Assembly: GCA_028583405.1 (NCBI GenBank)
Contig: CM053260.1
Location: 25,952,147-26,016,146, forward strand
Source of the DNA: Pogonophryne albipinna
Lineage: Eukaryota; Chordata; Actinopteri; Perciformes; Artedidraconidae
DNA: 64,000 nucleotides
Reading direction: 5' to 3'
Shown: piece after piece, positions 9,691 to 22,559 of the stretch
Position numbering within the stretch: position 1 is the stretch's first letter
Layout of the letters: each line of letters begins with the position of its first letter
The notes under the pieces: generated by a model
What the model saw: only the letters and a program-made list of their open reading frames with translations
Database searches by the model: none
What the model was told of the DNA's origin: nothing
Made by a program: the position numbers and the translations under genes

Positions 9691-12600
9691 GCCAAATTAT
9701 TAACATAAAGCAATGTTTCCCAGTTGGGTGCATTAGAGTGTTTTGGGGTACCCTAGCTAAATTGGGGCTCATTAAATTCCCCGTTAATTAATTCAACAAA
9801 GGTGAAATTATGACAACATTCAAAGATTTATTTCAATAGGATTTTAGGGCTGCATAATTAACCAATATATGAATTGCAATATAGACTTGTGTAACATCTA
9901 GACCGCAGTTGAGACGAAGCCCAATGTTTGGAAAAGGCAAAGTATTTTTCGTTGCTATAATTTTGTGTTGCTGCAAAGAAGGCATCCAAATATTTTCTAC
10001 AGACTTTATAAATAATCCCTGTTTGGTACACACCATTTTTATAATAATGTGAACAGCATGTCACAAATCAAAGTGCAATTGCAGTCATTTTTTCCAAATT
10101 GTGCCGACCTTGTGATTATACACCAACATTTTCCCATACTCATAAATCAGTAGTGCTGTCGCCCTGAACTTACTCGGAGGATGAGGTTAAGGCATCCTAC
10201 ATGTCAGTGTATTCCTCCACATTTCTGAATATAAACTTGTTTTTTTGGGTTATCACCTCGTGCTGCCGGGGTTCTCTGGGTGCTCGGCAGCTGCAGTCTG
10301 AACAGGTAGGCAGCGCGGGCTGAAGGCTAATCTTCACAGGGGTGATGGAGATAACAGTGATGTATGGAGCGGATGGGATGGTTTAACACCCAGAGCCGAC
10401 TGTTGTGTAGCGGGGTCAAGCCTGTGATACCGGAGCACTGCTTCAGCCCAGATACTCTCATGCCTGGGATGTGGCTTGTCTTAATAGCTGCAGGTGGATG
10501 CAGGCGAGTATTCACAGCCTGCAGATGCCTTGATGAATGCTGTGTTGCTGCTCAGGTATCTGTCATTCGCGTCACCTCTCCAAGTAAAATACTTCCTTGG
10601 CCGGCAGCCAGACAGGCAGCTGTGACATGGTTATGTTGCATTTTACTGTAAAACTGATGGCAGTGTTTTTCCTAAAGGGAAAGGCTCTACCTGGAAATGA
10701 TTCCAGGGGCATAACCGCACCTCTACTGAACATTAGTGTGAAGTAATGACCGTGTAAATATAGATTTTATGATCTAGCACATGTATAATAAGCCATTGAT
10801 GGAAAGTGAGGTGAAGGGAGGTTGCACTCAAATGCATTTTTGGTAACAATTTCTGTGGCATTCACGCCTACAATGCAATAAAGACATAGTTATAACTATA
10901 ATTATACAGATCTAATACATTTTAAGCACTCGTAAATATTTATAATGCTCCATAACAATGGTCAAAAACACATTATGTAGCATTTTGTAATGATTCTTGA
11001 AGGTCAAATACAGTAAAGCTAGTCAACCACTGTCTTTTTATTTGCAAGTACATTTGTATAATGCTTATGAATAATTTGTGTGTTATTTGGTAAACACCAC
11101 ACAAAGTGAAATGTGAACAAAAATATGTATTTTATGCTGGACTGCTAATTTTCTGTGTGTTAAGAATGACTCATTGTTATAGATAGGGTTACCAAATGTG
11201 TATAATGATAATTTATTACACAAAATGTATACATTAAGTACGTGTATCTTGATGTGAAATTAATCTAATTCACATATTATTTAGTTAGTTGTGATCAAAT
11301 GTTCACATTATATTGTAAATAATATCATGTGACAATTATACTGACAGTCGCTACATGATAATGGTACATTATTAAATGATCTTTATGATGGCGATTGAAA
11401 TATCTCCTGAAGCTTAATTAAACTTGGTATCTGAGATCTTCAATCGATAATATTTTCCTTTGTGACTGAGCTAATTGGAATACAGGTATTGTGAATAACA
11501 GAGATGTATTATGTGTCATCAGGCTGTAGGAGGAAGGACTGGCCAGTGAGATATCCATCACATTTGAGCAGATCAGTTTAAAGCCCCCACAGGCTCGAGA
11601 TTAAAAGTAATTTTTCTTTATTAGAAATAACCTTTTGGTCAAGGATGCTCGGGTTACTTAATGAAACAACGCACACCAGAGACAGCATACATGATTTGAT
11701 GCTGTCATTTAATTTGATTGTTGTCAGTTTAAGATGAATCCAGAGAGGAAGTGTGATTAGTATAACGATTGACCGGCTGACGTCTGTCAACATGCAGATT
11801 AATAACTTGGATGAAAAAAACGACACTCGGTATCACGGCAAGACGGGAAAATGTCACGTTGGTCCACACTGGGAGTCTTCAGGATTTCAACCCCTCAAAA
11901 CGTCTTGCCATGAAAGCGGATTGAAAGAATGACACCAATGGGGACGTTACCCAGTATCTTAAAATCTATATTTGAACTTGCATTATTTCTAATAGCCAAC
12001 AATGGACGACTCCACCGGTTGCAAACAATTCTGATATATAGAGCTCTATGAGAAAATGTAATTAATGACCTCAGTAAACATTTCCGCATAAGTGTGCGTT
12101 CTAAGTTTCTTGTTCGAAGTCTTTTGTTGATGCCTTAATGCAGGGTTGTTGCCGTCGTTTGGCTTTGTTGTCCATCTATTAACTTAAACCCCTTTTTTGT
12201 AACTTTTTGTCATCTACAAATCGATTGAAAGTGTTTGGATATCAACACCCTCTAACCCTCTTGTTCAAAATAACAAAGATGGTGACAGCTAAAAGGCCAC
12301 ATGTAAGGCTTCAAAGTGGTAGTTTACTAACCAATGGGACCACGGAAATCTATTAAAAGGTCTTTGTTTATTCTCTGTCAGTTTACTGTGATGAAAAGCT
12401 ACTCCTAAGGCATTATGTGTATTATCATCATCAATCGATCTGCCATTTGTTCTTGATTTATTGATTGGTCATTTAATCTTTTATAGTGATACATCTGGAA
12501 CAAGAACAATATATTTTTAGTTGACAGCCTGTTCAACCAAATGAGAGAAAATGTTTACAGTAAAACACTGTTATTTTATTTAGCGTTCCATAACTGCAAA

Positions 12601-13996
12601 ACCTCCAAAAGCGGCTGACTCAAAACACATCAGGGTCTCTAATAGGTTTATTTTAACCAGCAATGTTCCTTATATTGTCTCAGAGGCTTTTACAACAATT
12701 GAATCCTGCAGAAACACTAAACAATTGCTAGACTCTATATTAGTCCAGGCCAATATTGCAGTAGAGATGTATCAATTTAGCAGCTGAGATAAACACCACG
12801 TTTTCTAATCTCATCGCGGCCACAGATGTCAGGTGTTTGGACACGTGGGCGTTCTGCAGGAGGCCAGGTGAGCAGGACAGAGTGGTGACCTTCACTCTGT
12901 GATAAGGACTGACAGGAGCTTGATGGAGGTGGTGCAGCAGGAATCACGTTGAATTATTTCTGACATGGAGCTGCAAGAAACCTAACAGCAAAGGAGAAGC
13001 ATTTTACACCACTATTGAAACAAATGGAAGAACCTGAGCGCCTTAAAGTTTGTATGGAAAGAAAACATTAGATTGACACCAACGTTATACTTGTCAACTG
13101 TTGAGTTGAGCAGGCAATGTTTCCGGTGCAGTGCCACATGTAAACTCTTCACACCTTGTTTTGATTTGTAATTTGCTTTTCTCAGCAGAACTGCTACCTT
13201 TGTGTGATCCGCCTTTGTCCATGGCTCTCGAGCAGAAGACGCCTGGCTTATGAATAAATCAGAGTCCTCACTTTCAATGCTTTGAAGGATAGCGAATGGA
13301 ATTACCATGTTCTGTACCACATCGAACTGGGAGCTACTTTAATCTCTTTTTCAGACCCTCCCGTGCGCTAAAAATATTCCGACTGCCGAAAAGTGCTTTC
13401 TATACATCGGTAAACAAATACACAACTTCATAAATAATTCCTTTTCATGTAGCTGTTTGGGAGAGACAATAGTTTTTACAATCAATTATTCATATGAACT
13501 TGGCTGTGAACCCATCAGTTATTGTATCAGGATTTGGCGCAGATTGACTGTAATTGTTTATCTCTTATGTAAGAAGACCACCTTCACTCGCTGGCCACCC
13601 ATGATTTAAGCCTAATCTTCTAATCCATTGGACATATTTGTTTTTGGAAAGCAGCAGATTATTATTCGATCTAATATTTCCAAAGCAATACATCATCTGT
13701 CGAGAGGGTGATTTCATGATTAATGTTTGTCAGGCAGCAGATTGTAAATGTAACAGTCTGTGTTTTTATTTAGATCCAGTGTCAATATTGAAGATTTTTA
13801 AATGAATGCCTAAAAGTCTATAACTGCAGTCGAACAACATTGAAAGTAAATGCTCACAAAATTATTTAAGGGCAAGTTTCATCCACGGGCTAAATAAACA
13901 GATACTTGCTATCACAAACCTCCAATACGGCACATTTACAAACAGGATTTCCCATCAGACTCTGAGGTGTGACGGAAAGATGACTCGGGATAATAC
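9691..13996. other. Non-coding DNA, nothing recognised
   Basis: I saw no repeat family, RNA gene or convincing exon in this stretch. Part of it (about 10680-11560) is AT-rich. The segment 13550-13760 is of higher complexity with several ATTA words and might be a conserved non-coding element; that needs an alignment to related fish. A 14-codon block at 12826-12867 with splice-like edges is too short to call. Confidence 0.4.
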
Positions 13997-14102
13997 CTCA
14001 GAAAGAACAGCTTAGTTTCCTCCAAATAATCTTCTGTAGCCCAGGCATCACTGACACATTTGCGGTTGTGCAAGTTTTCTGAAGCTTCGAGGCGAGCAAC
14101 AC
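13997..14102 (-). CDS. Candidate internal exon (106 bp), gene unknown
   Basis: On the minus strand a pyrimidine-rich acceptor (TTTCTTTCTATCATAATTGTGCAG) leads into a 106-nt block ending at a weaker donor (TTTCTGAG|GTATTA). The frame that starts two bases in is fully open for 34 codons and looks protein-like: VARLEASENLHNRKCV, then SDAWATEDYLEETKLFFL. I do not recognise the protein. It is on the same strand as the exon-like blocks at 52.1 and 5.3 kb, which could be one gene with very long introns. The alternative is chance; the donor is not optimal. Confidence 0.3.
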
Positions 14103-14248
14103 CTGCACAATTATGATAGAAAGAAAGCCTGTTATATGAACCAGTCACACAGACCCAACTATAAAATAGATGATTGTCACAACACAGAATATCGGCTCTT
14201 CCTTTGAAAGAAAAATCCCAAAACATGTATTTTGGAGGGAGAGTTATC

Positions 14249-14302
14249 AACCCTATCCCTAACCCTAACCCTAACCCTAACCCTATCCCTAACCCTAACC
14301 CT
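14249..14302. repeat. Interstitial telomere-like array
   Basis: Nine tandem hexamers: seven near-CCCTAA units plus two CCCTAT variants near positions 1 and 6, the last degraded to CCCTGA. On the minus strand this is the vertebrate telomere repeat TTAGGG. It lies inside unique DNA about 200 bp from a hAT element and within 150 bp of the exon-like block at 14.0 kb. Confidence 0.95.
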
Positions 14303-14510
14303 GATCCAAATTATTCCCAACCCTAAAGCAATTTTGTATATGATGAATGTTGTGGAAATATGACTGGCACTTGGTTAGTCTGATAAAAACCATGACTTTT
14401 CCCCCAAATAAGGACAAACTGGACTTACTGGAGAATGCCGTGCAGCCTTGAGAACAATGAATAGATTCTGCTTTCTGGAACAAAAAACATTCTCTGTAAT
14501 GCGAGTAAAC

Positions 14511-15467
14511 TAGGGGTCTAACGGTTCACAGAAGTCACGGTTCGGTTAGTACCTCGGTTTAGGGGTCACGGTTCGGTACGGGTTCGGTACAACAAGAAAA
14601 AGCAAAAAAAAAGTCCCAAATGCATAATTCCAGGTTTGTTGTTATTTATTTTTGAACAGTAGTGCAATTCAGTTTAAATATAAGGAACTCTGACATTTTG
14701 AATAATTAACTGCATTAAACAGTTAAAAACAAACCACAAACAGTACCACACACACTCAGATGGCCATATTATCTATAATGGCTGATGTCAAACAAAAAGG
14801 TTTCATCAAGCTGTAAAACTAAAAAGAATGTCTTGAAAATATTACATCATAAATAATAAGAAAGTGTTTCAAGAGCGCAAAGCAGTTGAAAAACATATGC
14901 CAAAAGCTTCTGTTATTTATTTTGGTGGTTTTCATGTCTGTTGGTTTCTTAAAAACAGCGGGGATAAGCTGTTGAACTGCTGTTGTCTTTTGCTGGGCTC
15001 CGGTGATTGGCAAATCTGGGTGATGCCTTCTGATATGATTTAGCATGTTTGGCGTGTGTTCTCATTAGCATACCGCACCGCTATCGAACAACGCCGACAC
15101 ACCGTCCTCGTCCGATCCACCACCCCCACTTCATCGTTACACAGCTGATTTAAAAGAAGCAGGTGGGTTCTAGCTCCTGTGTGTTATCTGAAATCGCCAT
15201 ACTAACTTTTCTTCTTCTTGTATTTTGTTCGTTTTGTTGCTGTGTTTCTTCTTGTTCTTCATTTGTCGTTTAAGGGCGGCTGGCAAACAGCTTTTAGGCG
15301 CAATACCGCCCCCTGGATTATATATAGTGTAGTGGATACTGCCCTGAATGAAAGACTTTTTTCCCACTCGTAAAAAAAAGGCGTATTCGTCGTGTGACTG
15401 CATGTGCCGAACCGTGACGTCCGAACCGTGACGGTACGGGACGAATACGGATACCGTTACACCCCTA
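14511..15467. mobile_element. hAT element with perfect 8-bp target duplication
   Basis: Terminal inverted repeats are TAGGGGTCTAACGGT and ACCGTTACACCCCTA. They are flanked by identical 8-bp direct repeats GAGTAAAC at 14503-14510 and 15468-15475, the hallmark of hAT insertion. Subterminal CACGGTTCGGTTCG-like words repeat at both ends. The length is 957 bp, too short for a full transposase, but it retains a BED zinc-finger remnant (see 14930-15061). The perfect duplication suggests a fairly recent insertion. Confidence 0.9.
14930..15061 (-). pseudogene. hAT transposase BED zinc-finger remnant
   Basis: The minus strand encodes MLNHIRRHHPDLPITG, followed by AQQKTTAVQQLIPAVFKKP. The LNHIRRHHP box with its paired histidines is typical of the C-terminal half of BED zinc fingers in ZBED-type hAT transposases, followed by the usual polar linker and a 'F.KP' element. 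In-frame stop codons lie just upstream, so the cysteine half is lost, and there is no catalytic domain downstream. It is a fossil of the autonomous parent inside the hAT element 14511-15467. Confidence 0.7.
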
Positions 15468-15475
15468 GAGTAAAC

Positions 15476-18400
15476 ATTGTATCTCTTGACCTCACATTCA
15501 TTCCTGCTATTATACCGCAAACACGTAAAACGCCTGGTGGGGATCATGTGTTCAGTAGTGAGTGTGTACGTCTGTAAAAGATACTGAAGTCCTCTTAAGT
15601 GCATGGTATCCATATTGTCACTCTCATTCACAAAGACTTTACACTGATTCTTATTCTTCACGGAGCACACGTTATATTAATCTAAAGCTGAACATGAGGA
15701 CAATGTCAGCCAGGAGTGCCCTGTGGTAGAGAGGTCTGTCTTTAAATGACAGTTTGTGTTTTTCTCTAGATAACAGTTGGGTTGTTTCTTTGCTTCCCTG
15801 CACTTTAATGTTATTTCACACGAAAAAAAGAAAGAAGTTTCACACTGCCTTTCTGGCAGCCTGTCTCATCTTATTCTCCGAGCCACTGTTCACAGTATTA
15901 CAATCAACATTCGTAGTCATTTCCAAAACATTTGGTACTTAGTTTCAGACGAAGGTAGACCGGTGACCTTCCATTTTGATGCTGGGATATTTAATCAGCT
16001 GTAGCTAGCTAATTAGTCTAAAGTTAGCTCCATCAACACAGTCTCCATCTGACTTTTTAATGTTTCCGGCTGACTCGTTTTGAAATGAAATTCCTGTTAA
16101 AAGGTCTTGCAGTATGTATGCGCATTACGCCTTCGTATACCATGCTCACAGACTGCACAGGATGTGAGGCAGCATTGTCCCCAGATGATCCAAGAACAAG
16201 CATTCTTGGGCTTCTTTTCTGAATAAATGGCATTTCAGGTTTTCAAAACAACAATTTGTTGAGGGTGTATATTTGAAGAAAAATGTTTTCAATGTTGAAG
16301 ACTGGACAAGTCAAGCTTTTATCTCGTTTGTGAGGCGTCACAAATGAGGCAACATATTCCAGGGAATTGCAAGTTGCAAATTGTACTGGTTTTAATCTTG
16401 CTAACTGGACATGTTACATCTATCCTTGAGGAACAGATGCATCATGGAGGTCACTGCTACATTATTCAACAGTCACATGTCACGTGTGTTTGTGTATTTA
16501 AAGTCTATGGCATTTGTGTTGAGTTAAAGGATTTTGTTTTAAACGAAGGAAGGAAAAAAACATTCTTCAAACAATACGCATGAGTTGAGAAGAGCTAGCT
16601 AGTCTGTTAGCACAAACACTACAATAAAGCTGACAATACTGTAAAATGTCATTTCTTACACTTTTGCTCTCCCTATTTTTGCCTCTTGTTTTTGTTTTCA
16701 CACTGAATGCTCTACACTCTACACACTAAAGTGCATCTCTTGACGCTTCCTGCCTCAGCACCCGGTTCACCTCGCCTTTGCCTCTTCTTATTCACAGCAG
16801 ACAGAATAAGTTAGTGGAAATTACTTTCCCTCTGGCACATCCATCCATCAAATCCTGTCTTGATCTGATGTTGACGAACAATGCAAGTTTGTGTGATGTT
16901 TCATGAATCAACGTGCTTTTTGATACCTGACACAGAGTGGCTATTTTTAATATATAAGTACTCAGCCTTGATGGATAAGGGTGGTTCTGATGGAGTGTGA
17001 CACGCGCTAAATGATCGTGATCACTCTTAACCTGCTTTCTCTGTGTAATGACAAACTATGAATCTAATTACAACACTGACGTAGTAGCTACTGTATGTGT
17101 GGGGTGCTAGCAGCGGGTGTGTGTGCGCTATTTTTTACATCTGGGTTAATACTCATAACCTTATTGTAATGCAATCTAATTCTGTGATGCGGTAACATCA
17201 CCTCAGCACTGAGTATAATGTCAGAACCCCACTCAGTGCAGCTCTGCAAAATGTATGTAATTGAGAGAGAGCCCAGGGGGGTTTGATGGGTGGGATTGAG
17301 AATCTCATAACGATATCTACACCTACTGTACAGCAAGCTATTTCCACAAATGGCCCGGTAATACCTTTTAACTTTGTGAACACAATGCTTAGCTTGCAGC
17401 GAAGCTTAATGTCATAGCAATATGTCCTGCTTATTACGTGCACGTACCGTATCCGTCAGCTGCTTCTCTATCACACCTTATGAGCATGCATGCAACTTTA
17501 CACGCATCGGACAAATAAGCAGAGTCTAATGAGAGCTTCCTCGCCATTAAAGAGAATTTCCAACGCCCCTCTCTTGTAATCTACAATGCAAAATAAACGG
17601 TGAACCTTGGCAGCCTGCAGCATGATTAATGCACTGCACACTAAATGGATTTGCAATGAACCGATCATGTGATGAGCTGCTTACACTCGCATTAAACTGG
17701 TTCCTCGACAGGAGCGTGGCACTGCCGGCTCTTTTATGTGAGAATGTGCATGGCAAATGGCCACTGTAGGCTCATTCATGTGGATTTGTGTGACCAGAGT
17801 GAGTCATCCATCACAAACAGAGGCCTCAGCTTTCTTGTGGACATTTTTAGAACTCTTGTACTCCTCGCTCTCCGGTGCAGGTCGGCTGGTCAAAGGCTTG
17901 TTTGTCCTCTGTTAGGTGTCCGTCCCCACAGCCTGTCTGTGTTGCTTCTGTCTCCTGTGGCGCTGTCACTCACACGGCCCTGTGACCTGCACCGTTTCCC
18001 CCCTGATTTACACAGAAAATAGTCCCTTCCCCGGCTCCTTCTCTCAGCACGGCTCCTCCAGACATATTTCCGAGACGTCTCATAGCTTTTGCAAAATGAA
18101 AAATCGCTGACATCTGTGATTATTCTAAACCTTTAAACTGTCTTTTCCTATAACACTGACAGAGTTGTGAAAGATTAAGCTTTATCTTCACGGCCACATT
18201 GCACCTTCTTTTTTCTTAGCACCGGATTGTTTATGTTTGTGTCTGTCCAGGAAAAAGCCTCGCCTTGCAGGAATTCATCAATGCGCTTTGTCCTAATATC
18301 GGGGCAGAATGAAAACAGGCTGCAAGGTCTAATAGATTAAGACCACGGCCATCCTTCAACCCAGCACTGATTGTGCATTGTGATTTCATTACCCACAGGA

Positions 18401-21400
18401 ATGTTTCTTATACTTTTGACTCAGAGCAAAATTGTGTTTAACTGAAACGGCCATTTCTTCTTAACAGAAAACATATCCTTGAGGTTTGATCGCGAATATC
18501 TTCTGTGCTGACTTGCCTTCATCAACACATATAGATTGTCACCTGGCCAAACAATAACTGGACCTGCAACAATTTGTGCTTGAATTTATGTGCCAATGTT
18601 TTCTTATAGAAAACCGACTGCTTGAGTTGTCCTGTAGGGCTGTGATTGGATTAGATACAGGCTTCATGTCAGGTGCTTTTGTTGAGGTGAGGGTTGGGGT
18701 GGGGGGGCTGTGTGTGTGATGAGTGAAGCCACTGCCCTGCATGCTGTTGGAGGATGGATGGCCTCGGAGTACAAGGTCCAGCAGAAATGTGCCCACTGTA
18801 CCGTCAGGGGATAGGGAGGAGATGATTCATTTTCAGCATCACTTCACCCAGGATGATCTCATTACTTTGTGCGAGTGGACAGTCCCAGAGATGAGAGCTC
18901 CTCAGGTCCTCAGAGCCTCCACCCTGACAGGCATTACACGCTCCTCTGCCGTTTGTGTATTGATTATATCGAACGTAAAAGAATAATGGGTTGATTCTAA
19001 AGCTGATTGATTGACTTACTCATTAGAAAAATGGATAAGAAGATTGGTTTTTATCTGCCTTCATTTATTATTTAGAAGCCTTTTTGAATTTCTGCTGTGA
19101 TTATTAATAATTTATGAATATTGAGTACGTTTTATCTACAATTAGCTTTTATTAGTTTCACACAAAGCGCTGACACCTGCACATGTTCAGGACTGTCAAT
19201 TATAATGCAGATGGTTGGGTTTCACAGTCACTGTTTACATGATGTTGTTATGTCATCTTCCTTCTGCTTAAATGCCAAATTAGCATACTGTATGTTTAAA
19301 ACAATCTCAATAACAGGTTCAAAGTTTGACGTGAGCATCTGCTATCTGCTTTTGTTTTGTATGTTTTTGTGAGTTATAACTATTTTGATATTGTAATCTT
19401 TGGGAGGGAGATATACTAATCAAAGACGTGGGATGTTGTTAAGGCTTTGATCACGTAGAGAGCAGATTATCATACCTCTGTGTGCACTAATTAAAACGAG
19501 ATGCAACTTCATATCGGAGTGGCACAGTTAAGCACCTCATGTTCTAACAGTGTGCAGCGGGGCGAGAGCACAGAATCTCACTCGCCTTTGTTAAATAAAA
19601 TCGGAGAGATGAAACACAGATGTTAGGGAGCATTTTAATGATACACACCTACACTATAGCCTAAATGAAAAGTCACAGTAAGAAGAAGATGTTGCTTGTC
19701 ATTAGGATATTGTTTGGAAGGAAAAAATACTCCAGTTAGAGAAATGGTACATTTTGACAGAAGAACACAAAGTATTACAAACAGTCACAACTAAGTTACG
19801 GATCCCTTGTGTATTATGTTCTCTATCATTATAGGACTGACCTGAACCCTTACTGTTATACTGTTGTTACGGTAGTTTAAGGTGGTATCAATGAATCACA
19901 TTTAGCAAAATAATCATCTGGAAAGTCACTGTTTAGCTTTCAACTAGCAGGGATATAAAAACGATACGTATGTAGTTATTGCAAGAACACTTTGCCTTCT
20001 GCCTTTCATTATACATTTAGCATGCTTTGCACTATTCACAGGTGATGATGAAGATAGCAACATTTGTTTTCAACTTGTACAACCAACGTCTTAGAAACTA
20101 GATTGTGGCCACCACTTAAATGAATAGTGCAGGACCTATATAGTTGTATACATTATCTCAAAAACAAACATTTTCTTACATGCAAAAAGGAACTCTGAAG
20201 ACATGTTTGATGAATGCTAATCACCATAGTTTAGCTTGTAAAAATGATAGACATAATTTAATCATTGATGTTAAATATTGACTGATTGTCCAAAGTTGCT
20301 GATATGTTCATAAATTCAATTCAATTGAGGGGCTTTAGCTATTTACATTTCTTTGGTTGCTTTGAACTTTCAATGGGGTAACAAGAGCAGAGCTAGAACG
20401 TCTCAGTCAGCTGTTGTTTGCAGGTTGGATAACTTCAGCAGCTGAAGGATGTTGACTTTGCGAAGGTTGACCTTAATGCATGTATGGCTTGATAGGGATG
20501 ACATGCTCTCTGCTGACATTGCCTTTGATGTCTTTAAAGTGACATGGACTAGAAGGTAAGACTCAGCAGCCACCATACTGATTCTGATTTGACAAGGCTG
20601 TCTTCTCTTAAAGGAACACCTCACCATTTGACTGTACCTCATGTCTGTATGTTGGTTGTACAGTGGTAGGTGGTTTTTAAATTAAGCTGTCACGATCTTG
20701 AATTGCCACAACGGTACATCTACAGCTGTACATACATATAATTAATGATGGCATGACCTACTGGAAGTGAGCCATCATTATTGTCATTAGTGACACCTAG
20801 GTCCTGCTATGTCTAATGTGAAAAAAGACCTATGATCGCTTGTTTGTATTGCAGCTTTTAGTGATTTCAAAATGCTTACACACAAACAAGGTAACATAAA
20901 AAGAGAGAAATAAAAGATAAGAGTAAACATAAGTTGTAAGCCGGTACCTTTGCCTTTCTGAATTCTCAGCCATGCCTCAGTAAGGTGATCAATCAGCCTG
21001 ATCACACAACGCTAACCATATTTTAAACCGTTTGTTATTTTGTTATATGTACTAACGTTAAGCCTTCATCCACAATAGACTGCAGAACATCCATGTAGAA
21101 TGTTGCTCATGTTCAACCTATTTCTTGGAAAATGTAATGTTAGTTAGCTTTGACACCACAGCCTTCAACAGCCTTGTTGATGGATGTTAAGAGGACTTTT
21201 GAAAGGTAAACTAAGACCAGTACTAAGTACTAAGTACTAAGACCAGTATTCTCCTTTTAGCATGTAGTTCAGCTCTCTGGGTATTGTTGAGACAACCCAA
21301 ACCACAGCTAGCTTTCAGTGGCTAAATCTGCAAATTAATTGTTGTCTTTAGTTGGGATTGATTTAGCTTTGGCAGAATAAGATATCAATGGAAACTGGTA

Positions 21401-22559
21401 TTTGTTCTACAGTAACACCAACAATATAACTTGATTTAACTTGCCAGTTATCTTAGCTCAGCAAAAACAAAAGCAAAAACAAAAGGGAGTTAGTTGGACT
21501 GGCTCAGTCCAAAGGCAACAACATCTGCCTACAGTTACCTCTATTTTACTATACTGTATTTGTCACTTACGCCTTGTCACAAAGGAGAAGGAAGGACCCA
21601 CTTTCACTCATAGTGCTCGCAGCTTTTAATACAGCTCTTTCCAAATGTAGAGCAGCTCTCTAAAAATGTAGTAAATTCATTCGAGAGTGCTGTTGTTCTG
21701 AGGACGGGAATGCATTTGTAGCCATGCTTTCAAATGGTTGTTAGATCAAGCTTGAAAGTTAGAAGAGACAAGAGTCATGGGGTAGTAAATATCATAAAAG
21801 ATGTTGTGATTGCCATCCAACGTACAAAGAAAGTGACAGCTGCTTTTTACGCTGACAATCTTGGTTTCTCAGATATTTTCCAAGTTGTTTTGTATTTGTT
21901 GTAAAGCCTGAGTACAACATGTGTGGTTTCAGCTGACTGCCTTTTCTACTCAATACTTTGTATCCGAGTGTCAGAACTGACAGATTGTAATGTTTAAAGT
22001 TTCCTGTCATAGCAGGTTGTTTAGTTTGTCTGTCACTGGTTTGTGCTGGAATCAAATAACTCGACACTGGACAAAGCTCATCATATCAACATCTCTTTTG
22101 TTAAACCAGTTTGACCCCATAAATACACTCTCAGCTGAAATGAATATTTCACTCCTAAGGGGGTGAGAAAATACATTTTGATTACAAACAGTAAGCTATG
22201 CCATTGCAGATATCTTAAGGCCAGTATATGCTTAACTATGCACATATTGGACTGCATGAGCCAGATGGCATGAGGTGGGATAACATCAAATGAGAAAGTG
22301 GCTTAGTTTCCCCACGACGACGCTGCATTTCACTGAACTCCTTGTCAGTGCAGCACACTGAGATGAAAATGAATCCAGCACACCTGTAGGACAGGAAAAC
22401 CAATACATTTGATCATCTCACAATGTTTGCAACAAGCCTCACCTTCTTTGCAAATAGCATACTCCCTGGGAAGACAAAAATAGGCTTGCACATAGCATGG
22501 TTAATGTTAAAGTGTGGAAACCGTTTTATAATCTCTCCCACGTTCCCTTTCCTCTGGGT
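15476..22559. other. Non-coding DNA, nothing recognised
   Basis: Seven kilobases with no recognisable repeat, RNA gene or exon. A small TACTAAG repeat lies near 21215-21245 and a CAAAAA/AGCAAAAAC run near 21463-21487. 17440-17760 has a mixed, non-repetitive composition with TTAATG/CATTAA words and could be a conserved non-coding element. A minus-strand block at 20940-20998 with weak splice edges is not called. Confidence 0.4.

Noticed and set aside
12826..12867. 14-codon exon-like block (MSGVWTRGRSAGGQ) with CACAG acceptor and GTGAGC donor
   Set aside because: Too short and with a weak polypyrimidine tract; likely chance.
15170..15670. 166-codon minus-strand frame
   Set aside because: It runs from outside the hAT element into it across the target duplication, with no protein-like motifs.
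20415..20556. Plus-strand block between a TTTGCAG acceptor and AAG|GTAAG donor
   Set aside because: All three frames contain stops early in the block.
20940..20998. Minus-strand exon-like block (LIDHLTEAWLRIQKGK)
   Set aside because: Weak acceptor and no support from neighbours.
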